This document shows, in pieces, positions 30,878-43,093 of a DNA stretch of 64,000 nt. The position numbers were made by a program, and so were the translations under genes. The notes under the pieces are model-generated. The model saw only the letters and a list, made by a program, of their open reading frames with translations. It did not search any database and was not told the DNA's origin. Positions within the stretch are counted from its first letter, which is position 1. Each line of letters starts with the position of its first letter. This stretch comes from Limnobacter sp. SAORIC-580 (GTDB lineage: Bacteria > Pseudomonadota > Gammaproteobacteria > Burkholderiales > Burkholderiaceae_B). The stretch is from NCBI RefSeq assembly GCF_013004065.1, contig NZ_CP053084.1, positions 1,674,001 to 1,738,000 on the forward strand, written 5' to 3'.

Positions 30878-32230
30878 TTACTTTTTTTGGCGGGCTTCGG
30901 CGTTGCGTTGGGCAAGCCAGTTCAGTTTTTCTGCAATTTTACCCTCCAGCCCGCGGTCTGTGGGCCGATAAAACTGCGGCGCTTGCATACCCTCGGGCCA
31001 ATAGCTTTCTCCTGCAGCATGCCCAGCTTCCTCGTCGTGGGCATAACGATAGCCACTGCCATGTCCCAGTTCTTTCATCAGCTGGGTGGGTGCATTGCGC
31101 AAGTGCATGGGCACGGGCATGGAGCTGCTTTGCTTCACGTGTGCCATCGCTTGTTTGTAAGCGTTGTAACCCGCATTGCTTTTTGCTGCAATCGCCAGGT
31201 AAAGCACGCATTGGGCCAAAGCCAATTCACCCTCTGGGCTACCCAGCCGTTCATAGGTCTGCGCCGCTTCATTGGCGATAGTAAAAGCTCGGGGATCGGC
31301 CAAGCCTATGTCTTCCCAAGCCATGCGCACAATTCGGCGGGCCATGTAGCGCGGGTCGGCTCCACCGTCGAGCATACGGCAAAACCAGTAAAGGGCTGCA
31401 TCGGGGTCAGAGCCACGAACCGACTTGTGCAGGGCCGAGATTTGATCGTAAAAGGCATCGCCCCCTTTGTCGAAACGGCGAATCTGCGAGGGTGCAATTT
31501 GCTTCAAGGCTGGTAAATCAAGGCTGTTCAAGCCTTGTACCTTGGTTTGAAGCAGCGTAATTTCCACCAAATTCAGAAAACGGCGTGCGTCTCCATCGGC
31601 GTAACTACACAGTGCATCAAAAGCATCGCCTTCCACCACAATGCCAGTCCCCAATTCCGCCTGTGCACGTTTTAACAAATGCGCAAAATCGTCTGCATTC
31701 AAGCCATTCAGCACATAAACCTGCGAACGCGACAACAACGCTGAATTCACTTCAAAAGAAGGGTTTTCCGTGGTCGCGCCAATAAAGGTGACCAAACCCG
31801 ATTCAACAAACGGCAACAGGGCATCTTGCTGTGATTTATTGAAGCGGTGAATTTCATCGATGAACAAAATGGTGGATTTACCCACCTTGGCATACTCGCC
31901 TGCCTGTTCAATTGCAGCGCGAATTTCCTTGACCCCGGAAAGCACTGCCGACAAAGCAATAAATTGCGCCTTGGCTGCACCAGCCAGCAGCCGTGCCAAA
32001 GTGGTTTTACCCACACCAGGTGGACCCCACAAAATCAGGGAATGAACATGTTGTTGCTCGAACAGCAAGGTAAGTGGTTTGCCTGGCCCTAACAAGTGTG
32101 TTTGGCCGACTACATCGGCAAGCTGGTTTGGACGGATGCGCTCGGCAAGCGGTACCGAGCCCGTCACAGCGCTTTGATTTGGGGGCAAAGAGGGATTCTC
32201 GGTGCTAACGCCAAACAAGTCGGGGGTCAT
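30878..32230 (-). CDS. rarA: Replication-associated recombination protein A (MgsA/RarA AAA+ ATPase)
   Basis: AAA+ clamp-loader-like ATPase acting at stalled replication forks. The 450-residue protein has Walker [16 protein letters not shown] near residue 70, Walker [19 protein letters not shown], a sensor region [13 protein letters not shown], and the C-terminal helical tetramerisation part. It overlaps the lolA stop codon by four bases, so translation is probably coupled. Confidence 0.95.
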   Translation of the reverse strand: MTPDLFGVSTENPSLPPNQSAVTGSVPLAERIRPNQLADVVGQTHLLGPGKPLTLLFEQQHVHSLILWGPPGVGKTTLARLLAGAAKAQFIALSAVLSGVKEIRAAIEQAGEYAKVGKSTILFIDEIHRFNKSQQDALLPFVESGLVTFIGATTENPSFEVNSALLSRSQVYVLNGLNADDFAHLLKRAQAELGTGIVVEGDAFDALCSYADGDARRFLNLVEITLLQTKVQGLNSLDLPALKQIAPSQIRRFDKGGDAFYDQISALHKSVRGSDPDAALYWFCRMLDGGADPRYMARRIVRMAWEDIGLADPRAFTIANEAAQTYERLGSPEGELALAQCVLYLAIAAKSNAGYNAYKQAMAHVKQSSSMPVPMHLRNAPTQLMKELGHGSGYRYAHDEEAGHAAGESYWPEGMQAPQFYRPTDRGLEGKIAEKLNWLAQRNAEARQKK

Positions 32231-32862
32231 TGCGTTTTGATAAGGTCTACACCCGCTGGGGCTTTGAAATCAAAATAACTGGCAGGTCTTTGCCTGGAGA
32301 AATCCCAATTGCTCAATTCCAGCTGGGTAACCTGGCCCAAAGCGTCATGAATTTCCAGGTTCACTGGCAAGCCGTCTTTCCAGCCAATACGGGCGTAGTC
32401 GAACAGGTTGTCCTTGTCTTTCGGACGAATGACTAGCCATTCCTTGCCGTCTTTCATGCCTTCATCTTTAAGATTAAACAACTTGTCAACGTCTTTACTG
32501 CCGAACAACAGGGCGACAGGTGTTGAATCCATGGCATTGCCAATGGGCTTTTGTGTGGCGTGACCCATGTCTTCATCGTAAGAAACCACGCTGCTGCCAT
32601 TGGAGAGCAACAGCAAGGGATAGGGTTTCTTGATTTCCCAACGGAATTTGCCAGGCCGTGAAAAAGAAAATTCACCTGTACCGCGTTGTTTCACCGCGCC
32701 GCTGGGAGAAATAACCACTTGTGAAAACTGACCTTCGGCGAAGCCCCGGTTTTTTACAAAGTTGTTCAACGCCTCTTGGGCAGACGCCCAAGCCGACCCA
32801 AGTGCGCCAGCACTCAAAGCCGCAGCCAGGATTGATCGAAACAAGAATTGTTGAATTCGCAT
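32227..32862 (-). CDS. lolA: Outer-membrane lipoprotein carrier protein
   Basis: Periplasmic chaperone that carries lipoproteins from LolCDE to LolB. The 211-residue protein has a signal peptide (cleavage probably near residue 28 after AWASA), then the LolA beta-sheet fold with GEFSFSRPGKFRWEIKKPYPLLL, where the conserved arginine-rich hydrophobic cavity begins. An AAAGGAAG site precedes the ATG. Between ftsK and rarA as expected. Confidence 0.94.
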   Translation of the reverse strand: MRIQQFLFRSILAAALSAGALGSAWASAQEALNNFVKNRGFAEGQFSQVVISPSGAVKQRGTGEFSFSRPGKFRWEIKKPYPLLLLSNGSSVVSYDEDMGHATQKPIGNAMDSTPVALLFGSKDVDKLFNLKDEGMKDGKEWLVIRPKDKDNLFDYARIGWKDGLPVNLEIHDALGQVTQLELSNWDFSRQRPASYFDFKAPAGVDLIKTQ

Positions 32863-32970
32863 TAATTTCTACTTCCTTTAAGGTGCCTCACCCTGAATAA
32901 CGCATGTTGTTGCCCGGGGTAAACAGGCTTTACCGAACTTAATGGATGAATGCTGAATTAATCGTCATGA

Positions 32971-35283
32971 TTATTCATCATCCTGGCCCGCCTCGGTTCG
33001 CGCCAGAATTTCGCGGTTGCCGTTGGACTGCATGGCCGATACCAAGCCCGCCTGTTCCATGCTTTCCAGCAGGCGTGCTGCACGGTTGTATCCAATGCGC
33101 AAATGGCGTTGAACAAATGAAATGGATGCCCTGCGGTGCTTCAGTACAATGCCCACGGCTTGGTCGTAGAGTGCATCTTTTTCACCATCAAAACTGCCGG
33201 CTGTCGCGTCCATGCTGGCGTTGCCACCTTCCTCCGCGGTGCCGCCCTCTAGAATGCCCTCAATGTAGTTGGGCTCACCACCCTTCTCTTTCAGGTATTC
33301 AACCACACGGTGTACTTCTTCATCCGATACAAAAGCACCATGCACACGCTGGGGCACGCCGGAACCGGGCGGCAAGTACAACATGTCACCCTGCCCAAGA
33401 AGTGCTTCAGCACCCATTTGGTCGAGAATGGTGCGGGAATCGATTTTCGATGAAACCTGGAATGCAATTCGGGTTGGAATGTTGGCCTTGATCAAACCAG
33501 TAATGACGTCGACCGAAGGCCTTTGCGTTGCCAAAATAAGGTGAATGCCCGCCGCACGGGCTTTCTGGGCCAAACGTGCAATCAGTTCTTCAATTTTCTT
33601 GCCCACCACCATCATCAGGTCGGCCAGCTCGTCGATCACGATCACCAACATGGGTAAGGTGTCCAAAGGCTCGGGCGCGTCAGGTGTCAGGCTGAACGGG
33701 TTTGGAATGCTGTTACCGCTTTTTCGGGCTTCTGCAATTTTCGCGTTGTAGCCCGCCAGGTTACGTACACCCATTTTACTCATCAGGCGGTAGCGTTTTT
33801 CCATTTCGCCCACAGCCCAATTCAAGGCATTGGCAGCTTGGCGCATGTCGGTTACCACTGGGCACAGCAGATGAGGAATTCCCTCGTAAACGCTCATTTC
33901 AAGCATTTTCGGGTCAATCAGAATCAAGCGCACATCTTCGGCGCCACTTTTATAGAGAAGCGACAAGATCATGGCGTTAATACCCACCGATTTACCCGAG
34001 CCGGTGGTACCCGCCACCAGCAGGTGTGGCATCTTGGCCAAATCGGCCACCACCGGCTTGCCTGCGATGTCTTTACCCAAAGCCATGGTCACGGGCGATT
34101 TGTTGGTGCTGTACACCTGCGAACCCAAAATCTCGGTCAGCTTCACCACTTGTCTGCGCGGGTTGGGCAGCTCAAGCCCCATCAGGTTCTTGCCGTAAAT
34201 GGTTTCAACCACGCGAATGGACACCAAGCTCAACGCTCGGGCCAGGTCTTTGGCCAAATTCACCACTTGCGAACCCTTCACACCGGCTGCGGGTTCCACT
34301 TCAAAGCGCGTAATCACCGGACCTGGCTGGGCTGCCATCACCTGTACCTGCACACCAAAGTCACTCAACTTTTTCTCAATCAAGCGCGACGTGTATTCCA
34401 GCGTATCCGCAGAGACAGTTTCAATGGCCGCAGGCGCATCGTCCAACAGGCCCAAAGGTGGCAACTCGGTTTCGGTCAGTTCAGCAAACAGCGGCTGCTG
34501 TTTTTCCTTGATGGCTTGCACCGAGGGCTCGGCTGCCACTGCAACCGGTTCTATGCGAATAGGTTTGTGTTCTTCAAACTTTTCTCGTTTCTGTTCCACT
34601 TTTTCAACACGGGCCAAAGCGACTTTTTTGCCTTCTTTGCGGTCAAAGTAAGCTGTGACCAATTCTTTGGTTTTAAACACCAAGCCTTCCAGAAAGCCAC
34701 CCACGCGTTCGGCCATCACGGCCCAGCTTAGCCCCAGTAATCCGCTTAGGCCAGCTGCAGTGCACAGCAACAGCAACATGACGGCGCCAGAAAGCCCCAG
34801 CAACTGCTGAAAAATGCTCGAAATGGTTTGCCCAACAACACCACCAGCGCCGGCTGGCAGACCTTCGCCTTTGAAAATTGACAGCGACTCAAGGCCCATT
34901 AAACCGACCCACAACACCACAAAGCCAATGGGCCTTACCCAGGCAATCCACTTTGGCAAAGGTTCGTTGAAACCGGGTAATTCGATGGCATCGACCATTT
35001 TACGGGCACGCCACAACATGAAGAATGACAAGCCCAGCAAAGCGTAGGCAGAGTAGCCTGCAATAAAGAACAACAAGTCGGACAAATGGGCACCCACAGC
35101 CCCGCCAAAGTTGCTGACAACATCGCTGCCTGATTCATGGGAAAAGCTGTCATCACTGCTGCTGTGCGACACCAGAATCAGAAACAGGTAGATGGAAAAA
35201 ACAAGCAGACATAGCCAGCGGATTTCCAGCAGCAACTTGCTGATCCGAAGGGTGCCTGTATTTTGTGTGGTCCTGGAATTCAC
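32971..35283 (-). CDS. ftsK: DNA translocase FtsK
   Basis: Membrane-anchored hexameric motor that pumps chromosome ends through the septum and activates XerCD at dif. From the GTG at 35283 the protein has 770 residues: four or five N-terminal membrane helices, a shortish linker, the RecA-like motor with [14 protein letters not shown] and [17 protein letters not shown], and the C-terminal winged-helix gamma domain (from about residue 700) that reads KOPS sites. Extension to an ATG at 35529 is possible in frame but would overlap trxB and lacks family character. Confidence 0.94.
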   Translation of the reverse strand: MNSRTTQNTGTLRISKLLLEIRWLCLLVFSIYLFLILVSHSSSDDSFSHESGSDVVSNFGGAVGAHLSDLLFFIAGYSAYALLGLSFFMLWRARKMVDAIELPGFNEPLPKWIAWVRPIGFVVLWVGLMGLESLSIFKGEGLPAGAGGVVGQTISSIFQQLLGLSGAVMLLLLCTAAGLSGLLGLSWAVMAERVGGFLEGLVFKTKELVTAYFDRKEGKKVALARVEKVEQKREKFEEHKPIRIEPVAVAAEPSVQAIKEKQQPLFAELTETELPPLGLLDDAPAAIETVSADTLEYTSRLIEKKLSDFGVQVQVMAAQPGPVITRFEVEPAAGVKGSQVVNLAKDLARALSLVSIRVVETIYGKNLMGLELPNPRRQVVKLTEILGSQVYSTNKSPVTMALGKDIAGKPVVADLAKMPHLLVAGTTGSGKSVGINAMILSLLYKSGAEDVRLILIDPKMLEMSVYEGIPHLLCPVVTDMRQAANALNWAVGEMEKRYRLMSKMGVRNLAGYNAKIAEARKSGNSIPNPFSLTPDAPEPLDTLPMLVIVIDELADLMMVVGKKIEELIARLAQKARAAGIHLILATQRPSVDVITGLIKANIPTRIAFQVSSKIDSRTILDQMGAEALLGQGDMLYLPPGSGVPQRVHGAFVSDEEVHRVVEYLKEKGGEPNYIEGILEGGTAEEGGNASMDATAGSFDGEKDALYDQAVGIVLKHRRASISFVQRHLRIGYNRAARLLESMEQAGLVSAMQSNGNREILARTEAGQDDE

Positions 35284-35373
35284 TGTAATAAGAGTAGCCC
35301 GCAATGCAGCATATAATTGAAGTCTGTATTCTGACAAAGTTCGAGAGAAATATCTTGAACAGACACCATTTGA

Positions 35374-36357
<984 letters not shown>

Positions 36358-36383
36358 CAAGAGCCCCTTTAAGAAGTACTGCA

Positions 36384-37025
36384 TTGAAAAAGCTGACTTC
36401 CATGGCAGATCTTGAAGGCGTCAGGCGCTCGCTCAAAGAGCAGCGCCTGGAGGCTGAACGCCAGGAGAAAATTAAAGCGGCTGAACTCAAGAAGTTGCAG
36501 GATGAGGCAAACTTGTTCAAAAAGCTGGTTAGCGATGTTACCCCGCTGCCCAACACCAATCTGAAAATTCACGAACTGGAAAAACCAGCCCCAATTGCCC
36601 GGCAGCGCGAGCTTGATGATGAAGCAGTGCTGTGGGAAAGCATTTCCGATGAAATGGATGTTGAGCGGTTTCTGGAAACCGACGACAAACTGTCCTATCG
36701 CCGCAATGGTGTGGGTGTGGAGGCCTTGAAAAAGCTTCGAAAAGGGCAATGGGTTATTCAGGCCCAAATTGATTTGCATGGGCTGCGCTCGGATGAAGCA
36801 CGCACTGCCGTGGGTGAATTTTTGCGATCCAGCGTAAAACATGACATTCGTTGTGTCAGAATCATTCACGGTAAGGGCTTGGGTTCGATTGGCAAAGAAC
36901 CCGTGCTGAAAGAGAAAGTAAAACGCTGGCTGGTGCAAAAAGACGAAGTGCTTGCTTTTTGCCAAGCCCCACCCCGAGACGGTGGCGCAGGCGCCCTGCT
37001 GGTGATACTCAAAGCCCGACAATAA
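36384..37025 (+). CDS. Smr-domain protein
   Basis: Protein of 213 residues with an N-terminal charged helical part and a C-terminal Smr domain, a putative DNA/RNA endonuclease module. The domain is recognised by IDLHGLRSDEA near residue 133, the RIIHGKGLGSIG loop, and PRDGGAGALLVIL at the end. The start may be TTG at 36384 or ATG at 36402; the ribosome-binding site is weak for both. It follows trxB by 26 bases and probably shares its transcript. Cellular role unknown in this group. Confidence 0.85.
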   Translation: MKKLTSMADLEGVRRSLKEQRLEAERQEKIKAAELKKLQDEANLFKKLVSDVTPLPNTNLKIHELEKPAPIARQRELDDEAVLWESISDEMDVERFLETDDKLSYRRNGVGVEALKKLRKGQWVIQAQIDLHGLRSDEARTAVGEFLRSSVKHDIRCVRIIHGKGLGSIGKEPVLKEKVKRWLVQKDEVLAFCQAPPRDGGAGALLVILKARQ

Positions 37026-37051
37026 CAAGACACACCACGGAGACAGCACAG

Positions 37052-37972
37052 ATGAAAGCTGCGAGCACCCCCATTGAATGGCAACAAGGTTTTGCCAAAT
37101 CCAGCATTACTGGGCTGAATATGGCCTGGGAAAGTGCTGGCCCTGCCGACGGCGAGACCATTTTCATGGTGGCGGGCCTAGGCTGCCAACTCACCATGTG
37201 GAACGACGAGTTTTGCTCACCTTTGTTGCAGCGAGGCTACCGACTGGTTCGGTTTGACAACCGTGACATTGGCTTGACTGATCAACACCCGACCAGCATG
37301 AAAGTGAACGTACCAGCCACATTCATTCGCAACAAGCTGGGCCTGCAAACCCCCACCAATTACAAGCTGGACACCATGGCCAACGATGCAATTGGCCTGA
37401 TTGATGCACTTGAATTAAAGCGCCCTCACCTGCTCGGTATTTCAATGGGCGGCATGATTTCGCAAATCGTGGCGGCAAAGGCGCCCGAGAAAATAGGAAA
37501 GTTGGTCACCTTGATGTCGAGCACCAACAACCCGAAACTTCCGATGCCCACACCGAACGTGTTGCACAACATGTTCTTGAAGAAACCAAAAAGCCAGAAA
37601 ATTGACGATGTAGTGGCGCATGTGGAACGGGTGTTTACTGCCATTGGAAGCCCCGGCTACCCGCCCGACCCATTGAAGTTAAGGGAGCGTGCCCGCAAAT
37701 CGTACAACCGAGCCTACAAACCGGCGGGTGTGCTACGGCAAACCCACTGCGTGGTGGCCACGGGTTCGATCGAAGATTACACACGGGAAATCAGGGTGCC
37801 CACTTGCGTGATCCATGGGCTGGATGATCCATTGTTGAAAAAGGCGTGCTCTGAACGAATCGCCAGGCTGGTGCCCAATTCAAGGCTTCATTTGATCAAA
37901 GGGCTGGGCCATGATTTGCCAGAACCCTTGGCACCCACATTTGCGGAAATCATTCACAGCCATTTGGGTTAA
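37052..37972 (+). CDS. Alpha/beta-hydrolase fold protein
   Basis: A 306-residue hydrolase-fold protein. The nucleophile elbow GISMGG (serine in the middle), the acid in IHGLDDPLL and the histidine in KGLGHDLPEP make a complete catalytic triad, and DNRDIGLTD is the usual strand-4 region of this group. No signal peptide is present, so it should be cytoplasmic. The substrate cannot be inferred. The ATG at 37052 follows GGAGA; longer frames upstream overlap the Smr gene. A bidirectional terminator follows. Confidence 0.85.
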   Translation: MKAASTPIEWQQGFAKSSITGLNMAWESAGPADGETIFMVAGLGCQLTMWNDEFCSPLLQRGYRLVRFDNRDIGLTDQHPTSMKVNVPATFIRNKLGLQTPTNYKLDTMANDAIGLIDALELKRPHLLGISMGGMISQIVAAKAPEKIGKLVTLMSSTNNPKLPMPTPNVLHNMFLKKPKSQKIDDVVAHVERVFTAIGSPGYPPDPLKLRERARKSYNRAYKPAGVLRQTHCVVATGSIEDYTREIRVPTCVIHGLDDPLLKKACSERIARLVPNSRLHLIKGLGHDLPEPLAPTFAEIIHSHLG

Positions 37973-37995
37973 CAATCCGCTAAACCAAGCGCTGT

Positions 37996-38030
37996 AAAAA
38001 AAGCCCAAGTGAAGAACCTGGGCTTTTTTG
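37996..38030. terminator. Bidirectional terminator between the hydrolase gene and glnB
   Basis: Stem AAGCCCA/TGGGCTT (38001-38007 with 38019-38025) flanked by A residues on the left and T residues on the right, placed between convergent genes, so it can serve both. Confidence 0.88.
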
Positions 38031-38031
38031 T

Positions 38032-40022
<1,991 letters not shown>

Positions 40023-40051
40023 TGGGTACCTGCATAGTAGTTGTCGCCTTT

Positions 40052-41269
40052 ATGAATTATCGCATGCAGATTTGCCAATCCATTGGCGAGATCGCACAAG
40101 CTGAATGGAATTCACTTGTGTGCAAATGCAATGGTGGTGTGCTTCACCCTGCACTTCGTCATGAATACCTGCTGGCCTTAGAGGCCAGCGGCAGTGCAAC
40201 AGCCGAAACCGGTTGGGGGCCGCTGCATTTGGCCATCCATGGGGACACTGGTGAGCTTCTGGCAGCCATGCCCTTGTATCTGAAATCGCATTCCTATGGC
40301 GAGTATGTTTTTGACTGGGCCTGGGCTCAGGCCTATGAACGCAGCGGGCAGCGTTATTACCCCAAGCTGCTGTGTGCGATACCATTTACCCCGGTGTTGG
40401 CACCCAAAGTGCTCCATGCAACACCCGAGGCTGGCAAAGCTTTGGCTCAAGGACTTGCACAGCTGACCTGGCAGGCTGCCGAGAACACTGAACTGCTGGG
40501 TGTACAAATTTCAACCCTGCATGCTTTGTTTTTAACCCAGCAAGATCAACAACTGTTGTTAAGTGATGCAACCAGCCTGAACAACAGCAGTCGGCATGTG
40601 GTGCAATTTCACTGGAAAAACCAAAACCCGGCCACGGGCAAACAATTTGATGATTTCGATGCGTTTCTGGAAAGCCTGAGCCAGAAAAAGCGAAAAAACA
40701 TTCGCGCCGAACGTCGAAAAGCACATGTGGATGGTTTGGAAATTCAACGCATTCATGGGTCTAGAATCAGCGAAGCTGAACTGGAATTTTTCTATCAGTG
40801 CTATTCCCGCACTTACATGGAGCACTTTTCCAGCCCTTATTTAAATCTTGAATTTTTCAGGCAAATTTGTACAACCATGGGTGAGCAGATATTGATCATT
40901 CAGGCCAGCCTGCATGGTCAGCCTGTGGCCAGCTCGTTTTTTCTGTACAGCGAGGAACGTTTGTATGGCCGCTATTGGGGCTCTATTGAAAACCTGCCCT
41001 GCCTGCATTTTGAATTGTGTTATTACCAGGCGATTGATTTTGCGATTGAGCAAGGCATAGAGTGGTTTGAAGGAGGCGCGCAAGGTGAACACAAAATAGC
41101 ACGTGGCCTGAACCCGCAAACCATGGTCAGTGCACACTACGTGCACGACAACGGCTTCAAGTTGCCGATTGAAAACTTTTTGCGTCGGGAAAAGGCGCAC
41201 CTGGACGCGTATGCAGTTGAGTTAAATGAACACACTGCTTTTCGGGAAAGCGGTTCGGAACAGCTATAA
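40052..41269 (+). CDS. GNAT/FemAB-like acyltransferase (DUF482 type)
   Basis: A 405-residue protein resembling the COG3146/DUF482 group of putative acyltransferases with two GNAT-like halves. Support comes from MPLYLKSHSYGEYVFDWAWA near residue 70, the SQKKRKNIRAERRKA segment near 210, and FEGGAQGEHKIARGLNPQ near 340, which I associate with this group. The substrate is unknown. The ATG at 40052 is chosen because longer frames overlap nadE; ATG 40064 is an alternative, and neither has a good ribosome-binding site. Confidence 0.75.
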   Translation: MNYRMQICQSIGEIAQAEWNSLVCKCNGGVLHPALRHEYLLALEASGSATAETGWGPLHLAIHGDTGELLAAMPLYLKSHSYGEYVFDWAWAQAYERSGQRYYPKLLCAIPFTPVLAPKVLHATPEAGKALAQGLAQLTWQAAENTELLGVQISTLHALFLTQQDQQLLLSDATSLNNSSRHVVQFHWKNQNPATGKQFDDFDAFLESLSQKKRKNIRAERRKAHVDGLEIQRIHGSRISEAELEFFYQCYSRTYMEHFSSPYLNLEFFRQICTTMGEQILIIQASLHGQPVASSFFLYSEERLYGRYWGSIENLPCLHFELCYYQAIDFAIEQGIEWFEGGAQGEHKIARGLNPQTMVSAHYVHDNGFKLPIENFLRREKAHLDAYAVELNEHTAFRESGSEQL

Positions 41270-41297
41270 AAAAAGCCAACCCGAAGGCTGGCTTTTC
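41268..41297 (-). terminator. Terminator between convergent ppa and the acyltransferase gene
   Basis: On the minus strand AAAAGCCAGCC-TTCG-GGTTGGCTTTT has an 11-bp stem with one G-U pair, a TTCG loop and a T run, suiting ppa. On the plus strand the same stem has one A-C mismatch but may still act. It begins at the stop codon of the plus-strand gene. Confidence 0.85.
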
Positions 41298-41324
41298 AGT
41301 GCGGTTAAAGCTGCGATTGCGATT

Positions 41325-41852
41325 TCAGCCTTTGTAATTGGCCACGCCGTCACGAATTTCTTTTTCGACGTCTGTCATGTCGCCCCAACCTTCGATTTTT
41401 ACCCACTTGCCTTTTTCAAGGTCTTTGTAGTGTTCAAAGAAGTGCTGAATGCGCGCCAGAAATTCTTGAGGTACATCGGAAATGCTTTGATAGTGTTTGT
41501 ACTGCGGCAACAGCTTTTCAACAGGAACGCCCAGCAGCTTCGCATCACCGCCTGATTCATCGGTCATTTTCAACATGCCGATTGGGCGTACACGTACCAC
41601 GCAACCAGGCTGCAATGGGTATGGGGTCATGACCAATACGTCCACGGGGTCGCCATCGGCTGCCAGAGTTTGTGGAATGTAACCGTAGTTGCAAGGGTAC
41701 TGCATGGATGTACCCACGAAACGGTCTACAAACAAGGCACCGCTTTCCTTGTCGATTTCGTACTTCACGGGATCTGAGTTTGCGGCGATCTCGATGATTA
41801 CGTTCACGTCGTTTGGAATGTCTTTACCGGGGGAAATGCTTTCGTAGCCCAT
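41325..41852 (-). CDS. ppa: Inorganic pyrophosphatase
   Basis: Family I soluble pyrophosphatase that removes PPi from biosynthetic reactions. The 175-residue protein has DRFVGTSMQYPCNYGYIP and the metal-binding signature DGDPVDVLV near residue 70, then KMTDESGGDAKLLGVP. An AAGGA site precedes the ATG. It lies 50 bases after hemY on the same strand and ends at a terminator. Confidence 0.97.
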   Translation of the reverse strand: MGYESISPGKDIPNDVNVIIEIAANSDPVKYEIDKESGALFVDRFVGTSMQYPCNYGYIPQTLAADGDPVDVLVMTPYPLQPGCVVRVRPIGMLKMTDESGGDAKLLGVPVEKLLPQYKHYQSISDVPQEFLARIQHFFEHYKDLEKGKWVKIEGWGDMTDVEKEIRDGVANYKG

Positions 41853-41902
41853 GCTGATTAATCCTTAAAATAAAATTTGGTCGTATTGTATCGAATATTG
41901 CT

Positions 41903-43093
41903 TTAAGCAAGCTGACGGTCGTTCTGAAGATGATTGTTCAATTTCTCTCGCCAGGTTTTGGCACGTTCACCCTGGTTGGCTGCCTCATACAATCGTTCCA
42001 GCTTGCCCGCCACATGTGCGGAAGGCTGTTTGGCATACACCGCTTCAAACCTGGAAATCGCCTTGCCCCACAGTTGTTCGCGCTCGCACACATCAGCAGC
42101 CAACTCCAGCAAACGCAAATCAGCGGGCTGTTGGGCCAGCAAACGCTCTACATTGGGCAAAGCCTCCCGTGGCTCTAGAACGGCAACCTGGTGATAAATC
42201 GGCAATAAATCCTTGTTGTAATTTTGGTTCAAAGCCATTTCCAGCAGCGTGCGGGCCGCAGTAACTAATCCACTCCTCTGCAAACCAGTGGCTAGCGTGC
42301 GCAATACACCCACGTTCTCAAGCTCAGCAGGTTTGGCACTGGACAACACCTCTTTCATTTTTGAAGCGTCTTGCCCCGCGCTTTCTCCCAGACCAGCATA
42401 AATGCGCATCAAGGCTTCATTTTTTTCACCGTTGGTGAGCGCCGATACCGCGACACAGGCGCGATATTGCACCAAAGCATCTTGCCAGCGGGCCAAACCC
42501 ATCAAGGCCAGCATGCGCAATCGCTGAACCTGGGGTAATTTTGCAGCCAAGGGGTCCATGGCCTCAAGCATGCTCAAAGCACCCGAAAAGTCTTGTTTGG
42601 ACAAAGCCACTTTTCCACGCAACACAACCAGGGCGTGCGAGTGCTCGCCCACCTTGGCTTTTTCCTGATTCAGGATTTCCTCGGCTACATCATAGCGGTC
42701 GGCCTGAATGGCTGACATGGCGCGGATCAAGTAACTCAAATCCGTTTCAATCCCGGTTTTACTGGCTTGGTTCAACGCTTTTTGGGCGCCTTGCTCATCG
42801 CCAGTAATCAAGGCGATCAAACCCTGTGTATTGGCTTGCAACAAGGCGTTTTGCTTGCGGTTCATCCAATACTCTTTGAATTTTCCGGGAAGCTGGCTGG
42901 ATGCACGCCAAGCGCGCATCATGACGTACAACACCAGGAATAGCAGCAAAATAGCCACTACCGCAAAGTTGAGCGACATGTCGACTCGGTACTGACCGAA
43001 AAAGATCAATACCTTGGAAGCATTGCCCTGAGCCATCAAAGTGACCGCCACGGCCACTACGACAACCAGCAACAAACCAAGCAGTTGCTTCAT
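41903..43093 (-). CDS. hemY: HemY-type membrane protein with TPR repeats
   Basis: HemY in the proteobacterial sense: an inner-membrane protein encoded with haem genes whose exact role is not settled. The 396-residue protein has two N-terminal membrane helices (about residues 2-22 and 40-62), the basic WMNRKQNALLQANTQGLIALITGD start of the soluble part, and tetratricopeptide-like helices to the end. It overlaps the fused hemDX by four bases. It is unrelated to the protoporphyrinogen oxidase also called HemY in Gram-positive bacteria. Confidence 0.9.
   Translation of the reverse strand: MKQLLGLLLVVVVAVAVTLMAQGNASKVLIFFGQYRVDMSLNFAVVAILLLFLVLYVMMRAWRASSQLPGKFKEYWMNRKQNALLQANTQGLIALITGDEQGAQKALNQASKTGIETDLSYLIRAMSAIQADRYDVAEEILNQEKAKVGEHSHALVVLRGKVALSKQDFSGALSMLEAMDPLAAKLPQVQRLRMLALMGLARWQDALVQYRACVAVSALTNGEKNEALMRIYAGLGESAGQDASKMKEVLSSAKPAELENVGVLRTLATGLQRSGLVTAARTLLEMALNQNYNKDLLPIYHQVAVLEPREALPNVERLLAQQPADLRLLELAADVCEREQLWGKAISRFEAVYAKQPSAHVAGKLERLYEAANQGERAKTWREKLNNHLQNDRQLA

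Noticed and set aside
33838..34731. A 297-codon open frame on the plus strand opposite ftsK
   Set aside because: It is rich in His, Gln and Phe in the way of antisense frames, lacks a ribosome-binding site, and lies wholly over the conserved FtsK motor.
35312..35317. Promoter for trxB based on TATAAT
   Set aside because: No acceptable -35 at 16-18 bases; it lies in the right gap but was not listed as a feature.
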